From: AP-15 sp963833745
Lineage (GTDB): Bacteria > Pseudomonadota > Alphaproteobacteria > ATCC43930 > CGMCC-115725
Assembly: GCA_963833745.1 (NCBI GenBank)
Contig: CAWHZD010000007.1
Location: 248,001-312,000, forward strand
Length of the DNA: 64,000 nt
Reading direction: 5' to 3'
Made by a program: the position numbers and the translations under genes. This document shows positions 1 to 8,738 of this stretch, piece after piece. The first letter of the stretch is position 1. Each line of letters starts with the position of its first letter. The notes beneath the pieces were generated by a model that had not been told where the DNA came from, did no database searches, and saw only the letters and a list, made by a program, of their open reading frames with translations.

Positions 1-402
1 CGCGCTCCACAGCTTCAAGGCGCAGTGCCGGCCGATATCGCGGAAATCTCGATCGGTCGTCAGCATCGTCAGACCGTGGCGGAGACACAGCTGCGCCAGC
101 AGCGCATCGATCGTGCCGATTTGAATGCCACCGCGTCGGCATTGGTTTTTCAGCTCGGCCGCATCGACGTGGTCGCGCCGGTCGGGCACCAGCAGCGGCA
201 GCGCGGCGAACCGATCCAGGATTTGGCTGTGGTTCCTCGGTCCGGAAAAACCCTGCAACAGCTCCTGCAGAACGAGCCCGGTGGTCACCAGCTCTTCGCC
301 GGCTTCGATGGCGCGGACCAGCTCGCGACGTTCGACCGCTGCGGCGGGCATGTCGCGCCGAAACGCCAATGACCAGACGCTGGTGTCGACAAAGAGGCTC
401 AA
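1..402 (-). CDS. vapC: VapC-type PIN-domain ribonuclease toxin (3' end off window)
   Basis: The reverse strand encodes a PIN-domain protein beginning SLFVDTSVWSLAFRRD, with the first acidic PIN residue at about residue 5 and the later motif IGTIDALLAQLC followed by TTDRDF near the left edge. PIN toxins are metal-dependent RNases that cut tRNA or rRNA. The likely start is TTG at 402, overlapping the stop of the antitoxin gene by four bases, which is the usual vapB-vapC coupling. About 134 codons are visible and the stop lies outside the window, so the last residues cannot be judged. The pairing with VapB makes the call firm. The target RNA cannot be inferred. Confidence 0.85.
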   Translation of the reverse strand, partial: MSLFVDTSVWSLAFRRDMPAAAVERRELVRAIEAGEELVTTGLVLQELLQGFSGPRNHSQILDRFAALPLLVPDRRDHVDAAELKNQCRRGGIQIGTIDALLAQLCLRHGLTMLTTDRDFRDIGRHCALKLWSA

Positions 403-599
403 CGGCGCGATCGCTCAGTCTTGTAGTCGAACCCCTCGTCCCATTCGAGCGCGCCCATCAGCTCGAGCAACCGCCGCTGCCGCCGCCGTGCAATAAACTC
501 CTGGAGCGCCTTGGTTACGGCCGCCTTTTTCGTGCGTTCGCCACTTACCGCCAGCGCACTTTCCAACAGCTCGGGATCGATCGACAGATTGGTCGCCAT
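399..599 (-). CDS. vapB: VapB-type antitoxin
   Basis: A 66-residue protein starting MATNLSIDPELLESAL, containing a stretch (KKAAVTKALQEFIARRRQ) typical of the ribbon-helix-helix VapB family, and an acidic/aromatic C-terminal tail (ALEWDEGFDY) of the kind that wraps the toxin active site. It lies immediately upstream of the PIN toxin and overlaps it by four bases, so the two are translated together. VapB proteins usually repress their own promoter, which would lie just upstream of 599. I chose the ATG at 599 rather than one six codons earlier because it begins the conserved ATNLSID segment. Confidence 0.87.
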   Translation of the reverse strand: MATNLSIDPELLESALAVSGERTKKAAVTKALQEFIARRRQRRLLELMGALEWDEGFDYKTERSRR

Positions 600-650
600 G
601 TGTAGCCTCCGACACACATGGTGACACAGATCGGCCGGGCGTACAAATCC

Positions 651-1436
651 TCAGCTGCGGTAGCTCGGGTCGAGCCGGTCAAGCATCCGCAGCAATGCCG
701 GCCATTCACGCTGACCCTGCAGGCGCGGCATGTTGCCGGCAAACTGCGCGGCCTGGCGCTCGCAGGTGTCGGCCGACGGGACCACCATCTTGGCGCCGGA
801 CGCGACGGCGGCCTGGATTTTCAGCTGCGCCTCGGCGGAGCGCTCGAAATGGTAGGTCGACGAGAACGCCTCGGCGACATTGCGGCCGGTCGCCAACAGG
901 CCGTGGTTGCGCAACACCAGCACCGGATGGTTGCCGATACTCTGCTGCAAGCGCTCGCGCTCGTCCATGTCAAGCGAGACGCCCTCGTAATCGTGGTAGC
1001 CGAGCCGGTTGTAGAAACGCATCGCCCATTGCGAAAGCGGAAGAAGGCCCTCTTCGAGCGCGCCGACCGCGATGTCGGCCTCGGTGTGGGTGTGGACGAC
1101 GCATTCGACGTCGGACCGACCGAGATAGATCGCGCCGTGAATGACGATCCCGGCGTTGATCGGCTCGTATTCCGAGGGCTCGATCAAATGGCCGTCCGAA
1201 ATATCGACCTTCAGCAGGTTCGAAGCAGTGATCTCGTCGAACATCAACCCGGAGGGGTTGATCAACATCTGGTCGGTGGTGCCCGGCACCCGTGCAGAGT
1301 TGTGGGTCAGGACCAGATCATCCCAGCCGAAATGCGCGATCAGCCGATAACAGGCGGCGAGATCGACCCGCACCGCCCATTCCTCCGCGCTGATATGCGC
1401 CGGCCGTTGCGAGAGATTGGTTTCGAGCGTGTCCAT
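651..1436 (-). CDS. Class II aldolase/adducin-family protein
   Basis: This 261-residue protein has the class II aldolase fold signature: a zinc-binding HTHTE at residues 115-119 (H115, H117) and a third zinc histidine in RNHGLLATG (H178). Family members split or form sugar-phosphate carbon bonds (L-fuculose- or ribulose-phosphate aldolase type), but bacterial members of this sub-branch are mostly uncharacterised, so no substrate is named. The start at 1436 has a GGAG ribosome site about eight bases upstream. An upstream in-frame extension would be low-complexity and is not conserved in character. It stands alone between two toxin-antitoxin pairs, and no obvious pathway partner adjoins it. Confidence 0.85.
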   Translation of the reverse strand: MDTLETNLSQRPAHISAEEWAVRVDLAACYRLIAHFGWDDLVLTHNSARVPGTTDQMLINPSGLMFDEITASNLLKVDISDGHLIEPSEYEPINAGIVIHGAIYLGRSDVECVVHTHTEADIAVGALEEGLLPLSQWAMRFYNRLGYHDYEGVSLDMDERERLQQSIGNHPVLVLRNHGLLATGRNVAEAFSSTYHFERSAEAQLKIQAAVASGAKMVVPSADTCERQAAQFAGNMPRLQGQREWPALLRMLDRLDPSYRS

Positions 1437-1598
1437 TCTTGTACTCCGGTTCGGCCGCGAAGCCCGGCCATCAAGTTCGACAGGCTCGCGCAGTTTTCGG
1501 CCTGAGGCAAGGCACACCGGGCTCGCGCCGCAGTCAGCCTTTTTCGCTGTTGCAAATATCCTCGCCGTCTCCATATTTGCGCTGTAGCGTTTTTTGAC

Positions 1599-1874
1599 AT
1601 GGCTATCACCTTCGATCCGGCGAAGAACGCGAGGAACATCGCCGAGCGCGGGTTGTCGTTCGAACGAGTCGCCGACTTCGATTGGGAAACAGCAGTGGTA
1701 ATAGAGGATACCCGGCGCGATTACGGCGAGCCACGGCTACGGGTGATGGCACGCCTCGACGGCCGTCTCCATGCGGCGGTGGTGACGCCGCGCGGCGAGG
1801 ATTTGCGGGTCATCAGCTTCCGTCGCGCAAACAGACGAGAGGTAAGACGGTATGGAAAGAAAGACGACGAATAG
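1599..1874 (+). CDS. brnT: BrnT-type RNase toxin
   Basis: A 91-residue protein beginning MAITFDPAKNARNIAERGLSF, with the BrnT hallmark order: FDPAKNxxN at the start, an EDTRRDYGEPR segment, then RVISFRRANRREVRRY near the end. BrnT is a type II toxin with a RelE-like RNase fold. It is followed by, and overlaps by 23 bases, a BrnA antitoxin gene, so toxin precedes antitoxin as in the Brucella system. No good Shine-Dalgarno is visible, and transcription may start close to the ATG. Confidence 0.88.
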   Translation: MAITFDPAKNARNIAERGLSFERVADFDWETAVVIEDTRRDYGEPRLRVMARLDGRLHAAVVTPRGEDLRVISFRRANRREVRRYGKKDDE

Positions 1875-2172
1875 CCCGGCATCGGGTCCGGATGACGACA
1901 ATCCCGAATGGACAAAGGAGGATTTCGCGAGGGCGCGGCCAGCGGCAGAAGTGCTGCCGGGATTCATTGGCGAACAGGCGACACAGGCGTTGCTGCGTCG
2001 CGGCCGCGGCCGGCCGCAAAAGCCGGACAAGAAGATCAACCAGACGCTGCGCCTCGACCCGGATGTGCTGGAAGCCTATCGACAGGAAGGCAAAGGCTGG
2101 CAGACACGCATCAACGAGGTGCTGCGCCAGCACATGCCCCAGGGCCGCCCCCGCCATCAGGGTACTCGGTAG
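1852..2172 (+). CDS. brnA: BrnA-type antitoxin
   Basis: A 106-residue protein. The region from about residue 48 (RRGRGRPQKPDKKINQTLRL) through DPDVLEAYRQEGKGWQTRINEVLRQHM is the typical BrnA ribbon-helix-helix DNA-binding domain, ending in a basic tail. The N-terminal half (NPEWTKEDFARARPA) matches the family's toxin-binding segment. BrnA neutralises BrnT and represses the operon. The 3' end overlaps the end of the convergent methyltransferase gene by 16 bases. Confidence 0.88.
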   Translation: MERKTTNSPASGPDDDNPEWTKEDFARARPAAEVLPGFIGEQATQALLRRGRGRPQKPDKKINQTLRLDPDVLEAYRQEGKGWQTRINEVLRQHMPQGRPRHQGTR

Positions 2173-3086
2173 GCGGCGAACGTGATGCCTTCACCCTGCA
2201 CCTCTTGAATTCGGTCGAATCGGCTAGCCAAAAGTTCGTCGGCTTTTCGGACGCCGGGCCAGTCAATATCGTCGAGGACGATAGTTCCTCCTGGCGCTAC
2301 AAGCTCCGACCACTCGGTGGCGTCTGTAACCGCCTGCGCCTCAGAATGCGCCCCATCGATATGCAAAAAGTCGATGCCTCGCCCTATCCGATTTGATACA
2401 GCTCTGCATGCTTCGGGCGAAGGTAGTTCGACAATTTTGATTAGACTGACCATGTTCTGGGAGATAATTTCACGAAGGAATCTGTTCTTAATCGATATCA
2501 TATCGACGGTGTCCCACCAAGTATAGTCTGGGCGACTTTCTAAAGTTGACGTTGCTACTGAATTTTCCCATGCATCGACCGCGAATACAGCGCGTCCTTG
2601 GTTCGCTGCAATCGCCAAGGCCATCGGGAAAATCGAACGCCCGGCATACACGCCGATCTCCGCGGCTACCTTGTAGTCGTTCCGCAGGATGTGATGGGCC
2701 ATCCACGTCGCTTTGCTCTCCGGACACCATCCTGGCAGAGATGAAACCACTTCGTTAAGCCGTGCCTCAAAATTATCGGTCGAAGGCGGGAGGCGCGGCG
2801 TTTCCAGCCGACGCACCTGGCGCTCAAGCGAATTTATCCTTTCTTCGCGTTCGCGAATCAAATTCTCTCGTTGTTTAACCTCGGATTCGAGCGACTTGAC
2901 CCGCTTCTGTCCCGCTTCCTCGGCTTTCTTGATCCCGGCTTCGAGAATATCGATTCGGTCGCGCGTCACCTCTTCGCCGCGACTAATATCCGCCTCAAGT
3001 GACCGAATCTTGGCCTCTCGTATGAGCAACCATTCGTCGCGTTCCGCGACCATTCTGGAAAGCTTTTTGGCCTGTCCCGAAAACAT
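2157..3086 (-). CDS. Coiled-coil plus class I SAM methyltransferase-like protein
   Basis: A 309-residue protein in two parts. Residues about 1-95 form a charged heptad-rich coiled coil (EERINSLERQVRRLE and similar). Residues about 105-309 form a Rossmann domain with motif I-like AAEIGVYAGRS, VFAVDAW, and an acidic FLHIDGAHS...GGTIVLDD segment, typical of the Methyltransf_24-type class I SAM enzymes found in surface-glycan and cephalosporin-hydroxylase-like clusters. The substrate is unknown. The start at 3086 has a GAAGGGG ribosome site. The base composition is visibly AT-richer than the neighbours and it sits between unrelated genes, which suggests transfer. It converges with brnA and overlaps its end. 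Confidence 0.75.
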   Translation of the reverse strand: MFSGQAKKLSRMVAERDEWLLIREAKIRSLEADISRGEEVTRDRIDILEAGIKKAEEAGQKRVKSLESEVKQRENLIREREERINSLERQVRRLETPRLPPSTDNFEARLNEVVSSLPGWCPESKATWMAHHILRNDYKVAAEIGVYAGRSIFPMALAIAANQGRAVFAVDAWENSVATSTLESRPDYTWWDTVDMISIKNRFLREIISQNMVSLIKIVELPSPEACRAVSNRIGRGIDFLHIDGAHSEAQAVTDATEWSELVAPGGTIVLDDIDWPGVRKADELLASRFDRIQEVQGEGITFAAYRVP

Positions 3087-3341
3087 CCCCTTCGCCGCTC
3101 AGATCCCTCCGATTCGAAACGGTAATACCATACGACAATGAATACGTCCGCATTTCCGCTCATGCGCAACGAACCGTACATCACGGCCGAACTCGACACC
3201 TTCGGGTACTTCTCGTGCTGACGAAAGGCGCGAAGGGGGAGCACCCAAGGCTGCAACCAGCTAGAGTTGGAGGCCGTGAACCACCGCTCCAGGCAGGCGA
3301 CCGTATCCGTCGAAGCAGTGGCGCTGTATTTCGGGTCGGCC

Positions 3342-3734
3342 CTAAGCCGGGGTGAACATCGGCACCGGGGGGCCGCCTTCGCTGGGTTTGAAGACCAGTT
3401 TCACCGGCTGGCCGATGCGGATCTGGTCGAGGTCGCAATCGACGATGTTGGTCATCATCGTCGGCCCCTCGGCCAGGGTCACGTAGGCGATCGCGTAGGG
3501 TATGGGCGCGCGGCGCATCACGCTGTAGGTATAAATCGTGCCGTTGCCGGAAACCTGCTGCAACCCGGTCTTGTCGCTGAAGCAGACGGGGCAGAAGGCG
3601 CGCGGATAGTAATACGTCGCACCGCAGGCGCTGCATTTGCCGACCATTAGCTTGCCAGCGGCGGCGGCGTCCCAAAACGCCTTGGTTTCGAGATTGGGCT
3701 GCGGCGCTTGAATCTTGCGCTCCTGGCTCTGCAT
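3342..3734 (-). CDS. Zn-ribbon/OB-fold (DUF35-type) acyl-CoA partner protein
   Basis: This 130-residue protein carries a rubredoxin-like zinc ribbon, CSACGATYYYPRAFCPVC (four cysteines, residues 34-51), followed by an OB fold (GTIYTYSVMRRAPIPYAIAYVTL). DUF35/OB-fold proteins bind SCP2-type thiolases and supply the acyl-CoA docking part of the enzyme. Its gene follows the thiolase gene directly: the thiolase stop overlaps a possible GTG start at 3743, and the ATG at 3734 has the better ribosome-site spacing. The two products therefore very likely form one complex. Confidence 0.86.
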   Translation of the reverse strand: MQSQERKIQAPQPNLETKAFWDAAAAGKLMVGKCSACGATYYYPRAFCPVCFSDKTGLQQVSGNGTIYTYSVMRRAPIPYAIAYVTLAEGPTMMTNIVDCDLDQIRIGQPVKLVFKPSEGGPPVPMFTPA

Positions 3735-3739
3735 GACTG

Positions 3740-4912
3740 TCACTCCCGCTCCATGATCACGGTCGCGGCCCCGTGGCGGGTCCCGAGCGAGCCGCCGGTG
3801 CCGTGCGCCAGAGCGAGATCGCAATTCGCGACCTGCACCTTGGGGTGCGCCTCGCCGCGCAATTGGCGCACCGCCTCGACCACTTTGGTCAGTCCGCCGC
3901 GGTTCGACGGATGGTTGTTGCACAACCCGCCGCCATCGGTGTTGAACGGCAGTTTGCCGGTGCCCGAGATCAGATTGCCGTCGGAGACGAACCGGCCGCC
4001 CTGGCCCTTCTCGCAGAAGCCCAGATCCTCGATCTGCATTACGACGGTGATCGTAAAGCTGTCGTAGATCGAGGCGTATTTGATGTCGGCGGGCTTGACC
4101 CCGGCCTCGGCAAAGGCCGCCGGCCCCGACCACACCGCCCCCGAATAGGTCAGGTCGATCTGGCCGCCCATCTGGTGCTTGGGCGCTTCGCCGGCGCCGA
4201 TGATCTTGACCAATGGCCGCTTCAGGCTCCTCGCCACCTCGGGGCTGGCGACGATGATGGCGCCGCCGCCGTCGCTGATCACGCAGCAATCGAGCCGGTG
4301 CAGCGGGTCGGCGATCATCGGCGAGTTGACCACGTCTTCGACCGTGACGACGTCGCGCAGCATCGCGTGCGGGTTGTATTGCGCATGGTGCGAGGCCGCG
4401 ACCTTGACCCAGGCGAGCTGCTCGCTGGTGGTGCCGTACTGGTGCATGTGGCGCATCGCGCACATCGCGTACATGTTGGCGGTGGCGGGACCATAGGGGT
4501 TCTCGAACGCGGTCTCGGCCGACTGCACCGCCGCGGCGCGCGGGGTGGTGCCGGTCGCCACTCCCTCGGTGCGCGGCCGGCCGGCCAGGGTGATCAGCGC
4601 GATCGAGCATTTGCCCGCCGCGATCGCCTCGGCCGCATGGCCGACCTGCAAGAGGTAGGACGAGCCGCCGGTGTCGGTCGAATCCCAGTGCCGCAGCTTG
4701 AGCCCGAGATAGTCGATCATCGACAATGCGCCGAGACCCGGCGTGTCGCCGGATGCGCAGAAATAGCCGTCGATGTCGTTCTTGCCGAGCCCGGCGTCGG
4801 CGAGCGCGCCCTGGGCGCATTCGGCATGCAGCTGGAACAACGATTTGTCGTCGGCCTTGCGCGTCGGGTGCTCAAAGATCCCGACGATATTGGCCTTACC
4901 TTTGATGCTCAT
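3740..4912 (-). CDS. SCP2-type thiolase family protein (acetyl-CoA acetyltransferase-like)
   Basis: A protein of about 390 residues of the sterol-carrier/thiolase branch. It has the VGHAAEAIAAGKCSIALI segment, LDCCVISDGGGAIIVAS in the middle, the substrate-loop GGLCNNHPSNRGG near residue 345, and LALAHGTGG at the C terminus. The last carries the catalytic His-type motif, while the classical reactive cysteine motifs are diverged, as is common in this lineage. Such enzymes cleave or condense beta-ketoacyl-CoA in fatty, sterol-side-chain or aromatic acid breakdown. Start 4912 (MSIKGKANIVG) fits family ends. It is co-transcribed with the OB-fold partner and divergent from a CoA racemase. Confidence 0.85.
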   Translation of the reverse strand: MSIKGKANIVGIFEHPTRKADDKSLFQLHAECAQGALADAGLGKNDIDGYFCASGDTPGLGALSMIDYLGLKLRHWDSTDTGGSSYLLQVGHAAEAIAAGKCSIALITLAGRPRTEGVATGTTPRAAAVQSAETAFENPYGPATANMYAMCAMRHMHQYGTTSEQLAWVKVAASHHAQYNPHAMLRDVVTVEDVVNSPMIADPLHRLDCCVISDGGGAIIVASPEVARSLKRPLVKIIGAGEAPKHQMGGQIDLTYSGAVWSGPAAFAEAGVKPADIKYASIYDSFTITVVMQIEDLGFCEKGQGGRFVSDGNLISGTGKLPFNTDGGGLCNNHPSNRGGLTKVVEAVRQLRGEAHPKVQVANCDLALAHGTGGSLGTRHGAATVIMERE

Positions 4913-5106
4913 CGCCGGCTGGTCCTCTCCTTGGGCGGCACGTGCATGTATGCGTCCCAATCCGATACCGTCTAACGTCCGAGGTCAATGCCGGATCGGC
5001 GGCGACGGGACCTCTCCGAGTGGTCCGAATCTTGGGGCGTCCGCGAACTTGACCTAAGTACGGCCCGCCACGCAGGCTTTGACCTAATATCAGGAGGAGG
5101 TGCGAT

Positions 5107-6249
5107 GTGGGACCGCTTGCCGGGATCAAGGTTGTGGAACTGGCCGGGATCGGGCCGGGGCCGATGTGCGCGATGCTGCTTGCGGATATGGGCGCCACCG
5201 TTTTGCGGGTCGATCGGCCGGAGCCGAGCGGTCTCGGCATCGACCGTCCACTGCGCTACAATTTGTTGCTGCGCGGCCGGCGCTCCGTCGCGGTCGACCT
5301 CAAATCGCCGGCGGGAAAGGCGTTGGCGCTGCGCCTGGTCAAGCACGCCGATGCGCTGATCGAGGGCTTTCGCCCTGGGGTCACCGAGCGGCTGGGTCTC
5401 GGCCCCGACGATTGCCTCGCGCGCAACCCCCGCCTGGTCTACGGCCGGGTCACCGGCTGGGGCCAGGACGGACCGCTGGCACAAGCCGCCGGGCACGACC
5501 TCAACTATATTGCGCTCGTTGGTGCGCTGCACGCCATCGGCCACCGCGGCGGGCCGCCGACCCCGCCTCTGAACCTGCTCGCCGACTATGCCGGCGGCGC
5601 CCTCTATCTCGCTTTTGGTCTCGTTTGCGCCATTCTCGAAGCGCGGCACTCCGGCCGGGGCCAAGTCGTCGATGCGGCGATGGTCGACGGTGTGGCGTCG
5701 CTGATGACGGCGTTTCACGGCATGGTCGCGGCCGGGCTGGAAACCCATACGCGGGGCACCAACCACCTCGACACCGGCGCGCATTTCTACAACGTCTACG
5801 AATGCGCCGACGGGCGCTGGATTTCGGTGGCGCCAATCGAGGGCAAGTTCTACGCCGAATTGCTACGCCGCCTCGATATCGATCCGGCGAGCTTACCGCC
5901 CCAGATGGATCGCGAGCGCTGGCCCGAGGTGCAGGCCCGGTTTGCCGATTTGTTCAAGACCCGCAGGCGCGACGAATGGTGCGCCTTGCTCGAAGGGACC
6001 GATGCCTGCTTCGCGCCGGTGCTGACCACCGAGGAGGCGCCATATCACTCCCACAACCAAGCGCGCGGGACCTATGTCGAGATCGACGGTGTGGTCCAAC
6101 CGGCGCCGGCGCCGCGCTTTTCGCGAACCCGGCCCGAATTGCCGATCGCGCCGCAACCCACCGCCCCCGAAAACGCCGAAGCCGCGCTCGCCGCTTGGCT
6201 CGACGGGGCTGACATCGCCGCCCTCAAAGCCGCCGGCACGATCGCCTGA
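5107..6249 (+). CDS. Alpha-methylacyl-CoA racemase (CaiB/BaiF family)
   Basis: A 380-residue CoA-transferase-fold protein. The racemase branch is indicated by GHDLNYIALVG (H130), NLLADYAGG (D160) and VAPIEGKFY (E245), which line up with the His/Asp/Glu catalytic set of mycobacterial methylacyl-CoA racemase. It would epimerise 2-methyl-branched acyl-CoAs so that they can enter beta-oxidation. The start is GTG at 5107, because AGGAGG lies six bases upstream; the ATG two bases earlier is out of frame. It is divergent from the thiolase/OB-fold pair, consistent with a shared branched-chain or sterol-type acyl-CoA pathway. Confidence 0.87.
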   Translation: MGPLAGIKVVELAGIGPGPMCAMLLADMGATVLRVDRPEPSGLGIDRPLRYNLLLRGRRSVAVDLKSPAGKALALRLVKHADALIEGFRPGVTERLGLGPDDCLARNPRLVYGRVTGWGQDGPLAQAAGHDLNYIALVGALHAIGHRGGPPTPPLNLLADYAGGALYLAFGLVCAILEARHSGRGQVVDAAMVDGVASLMTAFHGMVAAGLETHTRGTNHLDTGAHFYNVYECADGRWISVAPIEGKFYAELLRRLDIDPASLPPQMDRERWPEVQARFADLFKTRRRDEWCALLEGTDACFAPVLTTEEAPYHSHNQARGTYVEIDGVVQPAPAPRFSRTRPELPIAPQPTAPENAEAALAAWLDGADIAALKAAGTIA

Positions 6250-6277
6250 AGCGGGAGCCAGAACCGGGATTGCGGTT

Positions 6278-7135
6278 CTAGGTGATCTTCAGCAACACCA
6301 GCGCCAGCACACCCGCCGCCCAGCAGTAATAGGCGAAGGGATCGAGCGCGGGGTTTTCCTCATGGCGGCGAAAATACCGCATCAGAAAGGCAGTGCTGGC
6401 ATAGGCGGTGACACCGGCCACCACCCCGGCAATCCACAATACGCCGCCGCTCACCGCCGCAGCGCCGGCGTCGATCGGGAGATGGCGCAGTTTCGGGATT
6501 TCGAGAAATGCGGCGCCGGCGATGACCGGGGTTGCCAGCAGAAATGAAAAGCGCGCCGCATCCTCGTGCCGCAGCCCGACCAAGAGGCCGCCGACGATCG
6601 TGGCACCCGAACGTGAGATCCCCGGAAGAAACGCCGTCGTCTGCCACAGGCCGACGATCAGCGCACCAACCCAGCCCGCACTCTCCAGCCGGCGCCGATC
6701 GCCCGCGCCAAGAGCCCGGCGCCGCAAACGCTCGCCGCCATACAGCACAAAGCCGTTGACGATCAGAAAAAATGCGGCGGCGACCGGTGATCCGAACAGG
6801 TGGCGCAGCCGGTGCTCAAAGACAAACCCGAGCACGACGGCGGGTAAGGTGCCGATGACGAGCAGCGCGATCAGATGACGCTGTTCGGCGATCGCCTCGC
6901 CGCGTCCGACGAGTGCCAGCAGCAACCCCCACCACTCGCGCCAGAAATAGACGAGCAGCGCCGTCGCGGTGCCGACGTGCAACACCACCAGAAACGGCAG
7001 AAACTGCGGCGAATCCTGGTCGATGTGCCAGCCGAGCACCGCCGGCAGGATGACCGCGTGGCCCAAGCTGCTGACCGGAAACAGTTCGCTGACCCCCTGG
7101 ACGATCGCGAAAAACATGGCCTGCAGAAATGTCAT
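6278..7135 (-). CDS. uppP: Undecaprenyl-diphosphatase (BacA/UppP)
   Basis: A polytopic membrane protein of about 285 residues with both family signatures: QGVSELFPVSSLGH near residue 13 (usually PVSSTGH; here Leu replaces Thr) and PGISRSGATI in the second half. It dephosphorylates undecaprenyl diphosphate so the lipid carrier can be reused for peptidoglycan and polysaccharide synthesis; loss usually raises bacitracin sensitivity. Start 7135 (MTFLQAMFFAIVQG) is preceded by GGGGACAG and removes a basic, non-membrane extension. Confidence 0.93.
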   Translation of the reverse strand: MTFLQAMFFAIVQGVSELFPVSSLGHAVILPAVLGWHIDQDSPQFLPFLVVLHVGTATALLVYFWREWWGLLLALVGRGEAIAEQRHLIALLVIGTLPAVVLGFVFEHRLRHLFGSPVAAAFFLIVNGFVLYGGERLRRRALGAGDRRRLESAGWVGALIVGLWQTTAFLPGISRSGATIVGGLLVGLRHEDAARFSFLLATPVIAGAAFLEIPKLRHLPIDAGAAAVSGGVLWIAGVVAGVTAYASTAFLMRYFRRHEENPALDPFAYYCWAAGVLALVLLKIT

Positions 7136-7415
7136 CTGTCCCCCGAACCCTTGCGAGCCGTTCGGCCGCGGCGGCCGGCCGGCGCCAATCGTCAGCCGCC
7201 GAGATCGGCCGAGCCGGCGCATAACCCCTCGTCGGCCGTGCCCGCCGTCTCGGACCGGCCGAACGCCCGCATGACTTGAAAATCAACCGATCCGCGCACT
7301 CGGTCCAGAGACCGCCTGCAGCTCCAGGTGCTGGAATCCCATCAACGTCGGAGAAAAGCAAGACGAGCCGATGCCGCCCCGGTGACCGGGACGAAGCCGG
7401 CTGCGGCAGTCACGT

Positions 7416-8516
7416 TCAGCGGGTCGGGTCGCTCGACAATTCGGGCGACAGCACGCCACGGCGGATCTGGTCGCGCTCGATCGATTCGAAGAGGGCGCGG
7501 AAATTGCCCTCGCCAAAGCCCTCGTTGCCCTTGCGCTCGATGATTTCGAAAAAGATCGGGCCGATCACCGTGTCGGTAAAGATCTGCAGCAACAACCCCT
7601 GGCCCTCGCCCGGCGCGCCGTCGATCAGGATGCGGGCGTGCCGCAACCGGGCGAGGTTTTCGCCGTGTCCCGGGACACGGGTGTCGACCGCCTCGTAATA
7701 GGTGTCGGGGATCGCCATGAATGCGATGTTGCGCGCCCGCAGCGCCTCGACCGCGGCGTAAATGTCGCCGGTGGCGAGGGCGATGTGCTGGATGCCCTCG
7801 CCATGATAAGCGGCGAGGTATTCGGCGATCTGCGACTTGTCGTCGGCGCTCTCGTTGATCGGGATGCGGATCCTGCCGTCGGGGCTGGTCATCGCCTTTG
7901 AGCGCAGCCCGGTCAACTTGCCTTCGATGTCGAAATAGCGGATTTCGCGAAAGTTGAAGAGCCGCTCGTAAAACTCGGCCCACAAGCCCATGCGGCCGCG
8001 ATGGACGTTGTGGGTCAGATGGTCGATCCCGGTCAGCCCGACCCCTGGTGGCGCCTGGTTTTCGACCAACGGGACAAAGTCGACATCATAGATCGTGTGC
8101 TCGCCATAGCGATCGACGAGATAAATCAGGCTGCCGCCGATCCCCTCGATCGCCGGGATGTTGAGTTCCATCGGCCCGAGCTTGCCGTGCACCGGCTTGG
8201 CGCCCAATGAAAGCGCCCGCTGATAGGCCGTGGCCGCATCGGCAACGCGAAAGGCGATCGCGCAGACCGAGGGGCCGTGCAATCGGGCAAAGGCCTGCGC
8301 AAAGCTTTCGGGTTCGGCATTCAGGATGAAATTGACGCCGCCCTGTTTGTAGAGGGTGACGTTTTTCGAGCGGTGGCGCGCGGCCGCGACAAACCCCATG
8401 CGCTCGAACAGCGCCGCCAAGGCCTGCGGCTCGGGCCCGGTGTATTCGACGAACTCGAACCCGTCCGTCCCCATCGGGTTGTCCCACAAATCGCGCCGCT
8501 GCGGTCCCGCCGCCAT
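7416..8516 (-). CDS. hppD: 4-hydroxyphenylpyruvate dioxygenase
   Basis: A 366-residue protein of two VOC-type modules. The iron ligands expected for HPPD are present: H166 in GIDHLTHNV, H244 in GIQHIAL and E324 in FFEIIER. The C-terminal RKGNEGFGEGNFRALFESIERDQ is the family's closing helix. It converts 4-hydroxyphenylpyruvate to homogentisate in tyrosine breakdown (and pyomelanin or tocopherol-like routes). A GGAGG site precedes the ATG at 8516. No homogentisate dioxygenase or fumarylacetoacetase lies nearby, so the rest of the pathway must be elsewhere. Confidence 0.95.
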   Translation of the reverse strand: MAAGPQRRDLWDNPMGTDGFEFVEYTGPEPQALAALFERMGFVAAARHRSKNVTLYKQGGVNFILNAEPESFAQAFARLHGPSVCAIAFRVADAATAYQRALSLGAKPVHGKLGPMELNIPAIEGIGGSLIYLVDRYGEHTIYDVDFVPLVENQAPPGVGLTGIDHLTHNVHRGRMGLWAEFYERLFNFREIRYFDIEGKLTGLRSKAMTSPDGRIRIPINESADDKSQIAEYLAAYHGEGIQHIALATGDIYAAVEALRARNIAFMAIPDTYYEAVDTRVPGHGENLARLRHARILIDGAPGEGQGLLLQIFTDTVIGPIFFEIIERKGNEGFGEGNFRALFESIERDQIRRGVLSPELSSDPTR

Positions 8517-8738
8517 CGGAGCCTCCGCCGCCTTTGTCGCGGTTGATATGGGACCGGAAACCGTTATTGCGAGCGCCCGGCGGCCGCCAAGGTCACCCCG
8601 ACAGGACGCTTTGTCGTCGTCAACGCAATCGAGGAGGGCTTCAGGAGCGGTCCTGTGGACCTGATGTTCGTCCGGGCGGCGCTGTTTCTCAAAAATCAGG
8701 CGAGGCGGAAAACCTCCGATTGTTGAGACGTCGGCGTC

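Noticed and set aside
3773..4975. A 400-residue forward frame opposite the thiolase
   Set aside because: It lacks motifs and ribosome site; the reverse thiolase and its OB-fold partner account for the region.
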